In this document: positions 6,369 to 10,154 of the stretch, in pieces
How the letters are laid out: each line of letters opens with the position of its first letter
Position numbering within the stretch: position 1 is the first letter of the stretch
DNA from: Thermoproteota archaeon
GTDB lineage: Archaea > Korarchaeota > Korarchaeia > Korarchaeales > Korarchaeaceae
Reading direction: 5' to 3'
Assembly: GCA_003661365.1 (NCBI GenBank)
Contig: QMVZ01000046.1
Span: 1 to 10,154, forward strand
Length of the DNA stretch: 10,154 bases
Notes under the pieces: model-generated
Told to the model about the DNA's origin: nothing
The model's input: the letters and a program-made list of their open reading frames with translations, nothing else
Databases searched by the model: none
Made by a program: the position numbers and the translations under genes

Positions 6369-6473
6369 TTAAACCTCACAGGCTAATGCTCTGATAAAGA
6401 TCCTTACCAGAATATCCTTCTCCTCGTCTCTACGGATCAAAACGGCCTCTTCCGGTCCTAGAGGTCTAAGCAT
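6369..6473 (-). CDS. Possible 34-aa micro-ORF
   Basis: ATG 6473 opens a 34-codon frame ending at TAA 6369, reading MLRPLGPEEAVLIRRDEEKD and then a hydrophobic/basic helix (ILVRIFIRALACEV). The charge pattern and amphipathic end look protein-like, and it lies 60 nt downstream of the metalloprotease gene on the same strand. There is no clear ribosome site or TATA box, and a stop lies 9 nt upstream of the ATG. It could be a small protein, the relic of a longer gene, or chance. Confidence 0.25.
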   Translation of the reverse strand: MLRPLGPEEAVLIRRDEEKDILVRIFIRALACEV

Positions 6474-6532
6474 TTTGGATTTCTAAGGAGCTTCGTCTAA
6501 AGAAGTGTTTACCTATCTCGCTTCTCAAGCCT

Positions 6533-7420
6533 CTATTTGAGGTATTCGCTGGCGCTTATTATCTCGTCTATCCCAAGGGAGAAAAATTCTTTCAAAGAGA
6601 TCCTCTTAAGGCAGCTCTCAACTATTCTGTAGCCAGCGTAGTACGCGGTCTGTCCTGGAAAACCTTCCGGAGGGCTTGAGAGGGGTCCAGCCATGAAGTA
6701 CTTCCTCAGGGCCTCCTGCCCCCTTTCCTCGAGGTTCCTGCTTATTTCCTCCTTGAGCTTCCCCTCGTTTCTCGCGCACCAGTCAATGGCCTCCTTGGGC
6801 ATCATCCAAAGGGCCTCGTACATGGAACATTCCGGAAACACGAACTTGGTGAAGAAGGAAGCAAATCCCTCGTTGATCATCCCCCACTTGAGCGGGCGAT
6901 CGAACCAGAGCTTGGAAATCAACTCATAAAACTCCTTATTCGAGAGATCATCCGTGAACCTCTCGACCAAACCGCTCTCAGACATCTTTGGCACGAAAAT
7001 GCAGTGAGCGTATTCGTGAGAGAGCACTAAAGGCAGTTTTTCCCCGTAAGCCACGGAGGCAACGACGTTCATCTTTCCAGAAGCTGGAACGCTCATGCTG
7101 GAGGGCATGAAGGGCGATAGGATCAGGTAGACGTCGACCTCAGGCTCAGGCTGAACTACTTCCGCGCACCTAGCCATGACTGACTCATGTATTTCCAGCA
7201 GCTCCTCATCCTTCACCCTGCTGAGGACTTCTAGGTATCTTTCGGGGGAGATTGTTGAGACTATTGCCTTGAGCCCCTCTATTCCGCCTAAGAACGCGCT
7301 GAAAATGAGGTGATAGTTCCGCATGACCGGGTACGGATCGATTACCTCCCGCTTATAGTTCTCCCAAGTCAAAGGGCCCTTAAGAAACCTCTCAAATCCT
7401 TTGTAGGCCAAAAACAGCAT
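6533..7420 (-). CDS. HExxH zinc metalloprotease-like protein (resembles DUF2268)
   Basis: Predicted soluble zinc-dependent peptidase of 295 aa. The zinc site is visible as HEYAH at 135-139 (LVLSHEYAHCIF), with a downstream glutamate ligand in the INEGFASFF block at E184, a gluzincin-like arrangement. The C-terminal FPGQTAYYAGYRIVESCLKR segment (254-273) matches the pattern of DUF2268-type predicted proteases, where a G-Y-x-I/V helix follows the catalytic part. There is no signal peptide or membrane segment, so it should act in the cytoplasm; its substrate is unknown. Seven cysteines are scattered, none in a CxxC pair. ATG 7420 has no ribosome site, but CTTAAATC about 28 nt upstream fits a leaderless promoter. 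It stands alone on its strand, with only the possible 34-aa ORF following. It is GC-richer than the genes to its left. Confidence 0.8.
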   Translation of the reverse strand: MLFLAYKGFERFLKGPLTWENYKREVIDPYPVMRNYHLIFSAFLGGIEGLKAIVSTISPERYLEVLSRVKDEELLEIHESVMARCAEVVQPEPEVDVYLILSPFMPSSMSVPASGKMNVVASVAYGEKLPLVLSHEYAHCIFVPKMSESGLVERFTDDLSNKEFYELISKLWFDRPLKWGMINEGFASFFTKFVFPECSMYEALWMMPKEAIDWCARNEGKLKEEISRNLEERGQEALRKYFMAGPLSSPPEGFPGQTAYYAGYRIVESCLKRISLKEFFSLGIDEIISASEYLK

Positions 7421-7884
7421 TTCGAAACATGATTCTTCAAGAGGATTTAAGGGTTATGGATTCTAACTTCTTAAAACCGAATTAGCCTAGAGACAGCTAA
7501 AAATGATCAGGTCTTACAACGCTCCAAGCTTAGTGAGAAGAACCAGAACCATGCAGGAGGAAGGCTAAAATCTAGGAAAAAGTTACGTGTGAGGGAGGAT
7601 TCTTAAGGAACCATGTGCTTTGTAGGATATCGCCTTAACTGCTGCTTTTTGAATATCCAGAAGCTAAGCAGGCTCCAATCCTAGAGATTTTAACTCTTCT
7701 AATTTAGAGTATTGCTCTAGAAGTGATTTTTAGCTTCGAGTGACGATGAAACCTTTTCAGGATTATGTTGTTAAAGAGCGGATGGATTAGAGGCTTTCTC
7801 GTCCCATGGAGAAGGGCGCGCGCTCCAGCCTAGTGGAGATCCTATACCTAACTCCTCTCGGCTGTCCATAGAGAGTTTGCTGGA
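7421..7884. other. 464-bp gene-poor stretch
   Basis: No convincing gene, tRNA, C/D-box RNA or repeat array was found here. It holds the leftward promoter of the metalloprotease and a rightward TTAAAA (7471-7476) placed about 26 nt before an ATG (7503) that opens only 21 codons. Further right, ATG frames at 7746-7790 (14 codons, MKPFQDYVVKERMD) and 7806-7871 (21 codons, MEKGARSSLVEILYLTPLGC and one more residue) share one reading frame separated by a stop. They could be remnants of a decayed gene ahead of 7885. CTATACCTA near 7841-7849 may be a TATA element for the 7885 gene. Confidence 0.4.
7444..7451 (-). promoter_or_regulatory. Putative TATA box of the metalloprotease gene
   Basis: The minus strand reads CTTAAATC, centred near 7448. 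This predicts transcription from about 7422, practically at the ATG (7420), consistent with the lack of a ribosome site. Confidence 0.4.
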
Positions 7885-8169
7885 GTGTCATACGAATTTA
7901 AGGAAACAATCGCACGAAATAAATCTTTACCCCGGCCTAAACTAGGGATAGGGGGGTTCAAGATCGTTATCAAGCAGACCGCCGCTAGTGTATGGAACTA
8001 CGACTTCATCCACCGAGACGTATACCGGTTGGCGGTCGAGGATAGCTCCTACAAGAGAGCCTTAGAGGGCTTCGCAAGGCAGATGGGCTGGAACTTCGAG
8101 GTCGAATACCACAATAAAATATCCTACGAGTACAAGAGATTGGATAAGTTGTTCATAGAAACCCCCTGA
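7885..8169 (+). CDS. Unrecognised 94-aa protein
   Basis: I do not recognise the family. GTG 7885 is the only usable early start, since the frame is closed upstream at 7849 and the next Met is residue 67. It encodes 94 aa: a basic, glycine-containing N-terminus (LPRPKLGIGGFKIVI), an aromatic-rich centre (SVWNYDFIHRDVYRLAVED), a helix (SYKRALEGFARQMGWNFEV) and a tyrosine-rich end (NKISYEYKRLDKLF). There is no membrane segment or catalytic motif I can defend. The aromatic and basic mix would suit a small nucleic-acid or protein-binding fold. It is followed after 19 nt by a second small gene on the same strand with a clear ribosome site, so the two probably form an operon. The gene could also be a shortened relic, given the broken frames immediately upstream. 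Confidence 0.55.
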   Translation: MSYEFKETIARNKSLPRPKLGIGGFKIVIKQTAASVWNYDFIHRDVYRLAVEDSSYKRALEGFARQMGWNFEVEYHNKISYEYKRLDKLFIETP

Positions 8170-8178
8170 GTCATGCGT

Positions 8179-8183
8179 GGTGA
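8179..8183 (+). promoter_or_regulatory. Shine-Dalgarno deciding the start of the 87-aa gene
   Basis: GGTGA sits 5 nt before ATG 8189 and matches the GGTGATC anti-Shine-Dalgarno complement. It overlaps the GTG at 8177 that would otherwise extend the frame by four codons, so ATG 8189 is the better start. Confidence 0.5.
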
Positions 8184-8188
8184 GCTGC

Positions 8189-8452
8189 ATGTCAGAGTGG
8201 TCCTTCGCTGATGCGTTTGCGGTCTTGTATTTCAGAAAAGACGAAATAGGCTTCGAGAAGTTGAAGCAGATGTCTAGGGAGAAGCACACATCCAAAACTG
8301 ACATCAGAGTATGGACGGCGATAAAGTATGGATGCAATTTGTTAAACGAGAGATTAAGTAGAATCTTCAAGGTAAAGTCTATTGAGTTGAAGTGTGACAA
8401 TGTTAGGGAGTTGATAAAGGAGGCTGTTGAAAAGGTGATGGAGTTTGCCTAA
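8189..8452 (+). CDS. Unrecognised 87-aa protein, probable partner of the 94-aa gene
   Basis: I do not recognise the family. From ATG 8189 it encodes 87 aa, mostly helical: ADAFAVLYFRKDEIGFEKLK, then a polar TSKTDIRVWTAIKYGCNLLN segment, and a C-terminal ELIKEAVEKVMEFA helix. There are two cysteines and no membrane segment or active-site motif. A GGTGA ribosome site sets the start. It follows the 94-aa gene by 19 nt on the same strand, and the size pairing resembles small TA modules, but neither protein shows a known TA domain, so this is only a suggestion. Its TAA and the TAG of the convergent AbiEii-like gene share the bases CTAA, so transcripts reading past the stop would be antisense to the neighbouring toxin mRNA. 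Confidence 0.6.
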   Translation: MSEWSFADAFAVLYFRKDEIGFEKLKQMSREKHTSKTDIRVWTAIKYGCNLLNERLSRIFKVKSIELKCDNVRELIKEAVEKVMEFA

Positions 8453-9150
8453 ATCATTTCTCGAATCTTCTCTAAAGTTCTACGTGCCCTCTCGATTTCC
8501 CCTGTAACGTCTCTGCGTATGGTGAACACTCCCTTCAGCGAATCAGCGATTCTGGGATCTCCGAGCATCTCAAGCATACGGTTTATCTGAATTCTGAGTT
8601 TCTCCAGATCTCCTCTCCTCAGATGCCTAACTATCTCCTCGACAGCAGCCTCTTCCACCAGCACAACTACGTCCCTTAGATCGGCCCGCCTGCCCGAGTG
8701 GATCTTGAGAGCTATGAGGAGCTCCCTCTCAGGTACCTTGCATCTAACTGACAGCTCTATGCCCGACACTTCCGTCACTATCGAATACCTCCTTACATAG
8801 TCGTAACTCCACGAAGCCTCCGTGGCCCTGCAAACCAAGCTTCCGACCAAGAGATCCGCCGTCACCGGTAGGCCATCTATCCTCTTGACGTAGCTCACAA
8901 ATCTGCCCTCGTAGACCTCGTCGAAGCCAGCCCTTTCCGTACTCCTCTCAAATCCTCTCTCCACGAGGATCTTCGTGAAGGCGTCCAGATCCTCCTCATC
9001 GATGACTACATCGAGGTCGACTGAGAACCTGTGCCTCCCAAGGCCGCTGACGGCGTACCCACCAACCACCACGAAATCGAGGCCAGCGTTAGCGAAGCCT
9101 CTGATGGTTTTGAGGATCTCGTTCTCCCTCTCGACGAAGAGCGCGGCCAT
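8449..9150 (-). CDS. AbiEii-like nucleotidyltransferase toxin
   Basis: Pol-beta-fold nucleotidyltransferase of the AbiEii/DUF1814-like group, 233 aa, the toxin half of AbiE-type (type IV TA) systems; related enzymes modify tRNA ends or bind GTP. The visible core is VVVGGYAVSGLGRHR (27-41) with G30-G31, the catalytic D45-L-D47 (SVDLDVVI), a third acidic candidate at D99 (TADLLVG), and the family's downstream motif K149...R155-A-D157-L-R-D160, where AbiEii proteins have K...R-x-K-D-x-x-D; here alanine replaces the second lysine. The C-terminal third is helical and highly charged. It lies 11 nt after the winged-helix partner gene, in the canonical antitoxin-then-toxin order, with only a weak purine stretch (AAAAGGG) as ribosome site. 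The match to family architecture is good; the biochemical target is unknown. Confidence 0.82.
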   Translation of the reverse strand: MAALFVERENEILKTIRGFANAGLDFVVVGGYAVSGLGRHRFSVDLDVVIDEEDLDAFTKILVERGFERSTERAGFDEVYEGRFVSYVKRIDGLPVTADLLVGSLVCRATEASWSYDYVRRYSIVTEVSGIELSVRCKVPERELLIALKIHSGRRADLRDVVVLVEEAAVEEIVRHLRRGDLEKLRIQINRMLEMLGDPRIADSLKGVFTIRRDVTGEIERARRTLEKIREMI

Positions 9151-9161
9151 ATCAAACCCTT

Positions 9162-9788
9162 TTAGATGTTCGTCCTAGATTCTCTGTACTTGATGCCTAA
9201 CCCCAAACTGTACATCTCATCTAACATCTCCAAGGCTGGCTCGTAGCTGTAGATGTTCCTCCTGCAGAACTCGACAGTCTCTTCCAACGGTATGACCTTG
9301 AAGCCTTCAACCTCATCGGCTCTAAACGTATCTTCGGGGTATAAGACGTAGAAGGTTCCGAACAAGGTCCTCCTGACCGGCTTGCCGTTCACGTGAAACC
9401 TCTTACCCTTGGACTCAAAGAACCTTTCCCATTTTACTAATTCGTCTTTCTTGACCTTCAGGTGGATCGGGTAGAAGGCGAAGAAGCGGTCCACGTTATA
9501 ACCACCCTTAGTCCAGAAGAAGACGGCGTCAGGGCCCGTGAACGCGTAATCCATCTCAGCCTCTCTGACCAACTCATATGCATCCTTAACGTTGAACTTC
9601 TTCTCCAAGTACTCCCTAGGGGAGTTTATCCTGTACCTGCCCCAGCCCACCCTCTCTAACAAGCCCTTCCTGGCCATGTCGTGTAAGACCTTATTCGGGC
9701 TAGGACTCAGGAAGGTGGACTTGAACTCGGCTACCGTGAACTCCCTCCTCCAGCTCCACAACACAACCCATAAGTCATAATATGCCAT
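9162..9788 (-). CDS. AbiEi-like winged-helix antitoxin/autorepressor
   Basis: Antitoxin-regulator half of the AbiE-like pair, 208 aa. The N-terminal ~55 residues are a winged helix-turn-helix (EFTVAEFKSTFLSPSPNKVL, then MARKGLLERVGWGRYRI as recognition helix and wing). The rest is the AbiEi-type C-terminal domain with YAFTGPDAVFFWTKGGY (81-97), the segment corresponding to the alanine/leucine-rich block of bacterial AbiEi, and a strand-rich region that ends near 170. Known AbiEi proteins bind inverted repeats at their own promoter and repress it, and also neutralise AbiEii. A perfect 8+8 bp palindrome lies in this promoter, which fits. ATG 9788 has no ribosome site; the TATA box position implies a leaderless mRNA. 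It is co-transcribed with the nucleotidyltransferase 11 nt downstream. Confidence 0.8.
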   Translation of the reverse strand: MAYYDLWVVLWSWRREFTVAEFKSTFLSPSPNKVLHDMARKGLLERVGWGRYRINSPREYLEKKFNVKDAYELVREAEMDYAFTGPDAVFFWTKGGYNVDRFFAFYPIHLKVKKDELVKWERFFESKGKRFHVNGKPVRRTLFGTFYVLYPEDTFRADEVEGFKVIPLEETVEFCRRNIYSYEPALEMLDEMYSLGLGIKYRESRTNI

Positions 9789-9794
9789 TTTCAG

Positions 9795-9815
9795 TTATTA
9801 CCATAGCGGTAATAA
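9795..9815. promoter_or_regulatory. Perfect palindromic operator of the AbiE-like operon
   Basis: TTATTACC (9795-9802) and GGTAATAA (9808-9815) are exact inverted repeats with a 5-nt spacer (ATAGC), a 21-bp site. It spans from the TATA box to the predicted transcript start, 7 nt before the antitoxin ATG. A bound dimer would block the polymerase. This is the best candidate site for AbiEi autorepression. Confidence 0.65.
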
Positions 9816-9822
9816 TATAAAT
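9814..9822 (-). promoter_or_regulatory. TATA box of the AbiE-like operon
   Basis: The minus strand reads ATTTATATT, centred about 30 nt before ATG 9788. This gives a transcript start near 9792 and a leader of only a few nucleotides. Its edge overlaps the palindromic operator. Confidence 0.55.
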
Positions 9823-9831
9823 ACTTATCGG

Positions 9832-9849
9832 CACTACCGGAACGCTACC
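9832..9849 (-). repeat. Two 7-bp direct repeats upstream of the AbiE TATA box
   Basis: On the minus strand GGTAGCG (9849-9843) and GGTAGTG (9838-9832) repeat at 11-bp spacing, one helical turn. The GGTA core matches the arms of the palindromic operator next door, so they may be extra half-sites for the same regulator on the far side of the TATA box. Confidence 0.35.
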
Positions 9850-9916
9850 CAGAGCCCTTCGCCCTATGCTAAAGTTAATAATTTGAGCCGGCTTTATCCT
9901 TCACGGTTTCAAGAAT

Positions 9917-10154
9917 ATGAGCACACAAGCCGAGGATCTATTAAGCTTCTCATCAGCTGTTTTGAAGTCGCGAAGGCCCTCATCGACCTAGCAGGACAGG
10001 GCTATAACTGCCTTCTCATACCGTGTAGAGGTGCGTTTTCCGTCTTGACAGGAGCCATCGAAGCGTTGAAGACTGTCGAGGTAGGGACAAAACTCTTAGA
10101 GAGATTCTACGCTCCTTACTCGCACCCCGCGCTTGAAGAGGTTCACAGGAAGAA
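9917..10154 (+). pseudogene. Unrecognised gene start, split by a one-base frameshift (3' end outside window)
   Basis: ATG 9917 begins MSTQAEDLLSFSSAV, a natural-looking N-terminus, but this frame stops at TAG 9989. The neighbouring frame is open to the end of the window and reads FEVAKALIDLAGQGYNCLLI and then PCRGAFSVLTGAIEALK from 9961 on. The two join seamlessly if one T is added to the TTTT at 9960-9963, giving SSAVFEVAKAL. The downstream frame has no plausible start of its own. Either the gene is mutated, the base was lost in sequencing, or a -1 frameshift occurs in the T-run. I do not recognise the family; the IPCRGAF loop after a hydrophobic strand loosely recalls phosphate-binding loops of phosphoribosyltransferase-like proteins, which is speculative. 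It diverges from the AbiE-like operon. Confidence 0.6.

Noticed and set aside
4498..6465. Shared 11-mer GTCCTAGAGGT at 4498 and 6455
   Set aside because: Several 11-bp repeats are expected by chance in 10 kb; flanks do not match, so it is not an attachment site or mobile-element end.
7613..7684. 23-codon cysteine-containing ORF after GGGAGG
   Set aside because: The ribosome-like site is too far from the ATG, and length and composition are what chance gives.
7725..7770. C/D-box RNA candidate around GACGATGAAACC
   Set aside because: The C box is imperfect (ACGATGA) and no CTGA D box follows at a workable distance.
8062..8400. 112-codon minus-strand frame opposite the 94- and 87-aa genes
   Set aside because: The plus-strand pair has tandem spacing and a GGTGA ribosome site; the minus frame spans their junction, is low-complexity Ser/Phe-rich and has no start signal. 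Not fully excluded.
1..10154. CRISPR array, tRNA, rRNA, transposase or integrase
   Set aside because: I found no regularly spaced repeats, no tRNA-like TTCRANNC arm with acceptor pairing, and no transposase or recombinase motifs in any gene.

Overview
The window looks like a piece of a thermophilic archaeal chromosome (Thermoproteota or Korarchaeota-like; this placement is inference). The signs are AGA/AGG-rich arginine and ATA-rich isoleucine codon use, TATA-type promoters lying about 26 nt upstream of start codons with no leader or a very short one, few Shine-Dalgarno sites, and protein families that are common in hyperthermophilic archaea. Most of it is accessory, defence-type DNA: one metabolic gene remnant at the left edge, then a run of toxin-antitoxin (TA) modules around a BREX-related ATPase.

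Layout. 1-567 (+) is the C-terminal two thirds of a DapA/KDG-aldolase-family lyase. 747-1551 (-) is a HEPN/MNT module (hepT toxin, then mntA antitoxin). 1740-4366 (-) is a two-gene operon: a short BrxL-like AAA+ ATPase without the Lon-like C-terminal domain, overlapped by 4 nt by an unrecognised 403-residue gene. 4605-5230 (+) is a vapBC module (AbrB-type antitoxin, PIN-domain RNase toxin). 5412-5768 (+) is an unrecognised 118-residue protein. 5775-6266 (-) is a membrane-anchored coiled-coil protein with an extracytoplasmic beta-rich domain. 6369-6473 (-) is a possible 34-residue micro-ORF. 6533-7420 (-) is an HExxH metalloprotease-like protein resembling DUF2268. 7421-7884 is a gene-poor stretch. 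7885-8452 (+) holds two small unrecognised genes. 8449-9788 (-) is an AbiE-like module (AbiEi regulator/antitoxin, then AbiEii nucleotidyltransferase toxin) whose promoter carries a perfect 8+8 bp palindrome. 9917-10154 (+) is the start of an unrecognised gene that appears broken by a one-base slip in a T-run.

How the genes work together (inference from families and arrangement). Three TA modules of different biochemistry sit within 9 kb: a HEPN RNase controlled by a nucleotidyltransferase, a PIN RNase controlled by an AbrB protein, and an AbiEii nucleotidyltransferase controlled by a winged-helix repressor. They flank an orphan BrxL-like motor that has no PglX, PglZ, BrxA, BrxB or BrxC beside it. 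The most promising candidate for an undescribed system is the brxL-like/403-aa operon, possibly together with the co-directional hepT-mntA pair just downstream.
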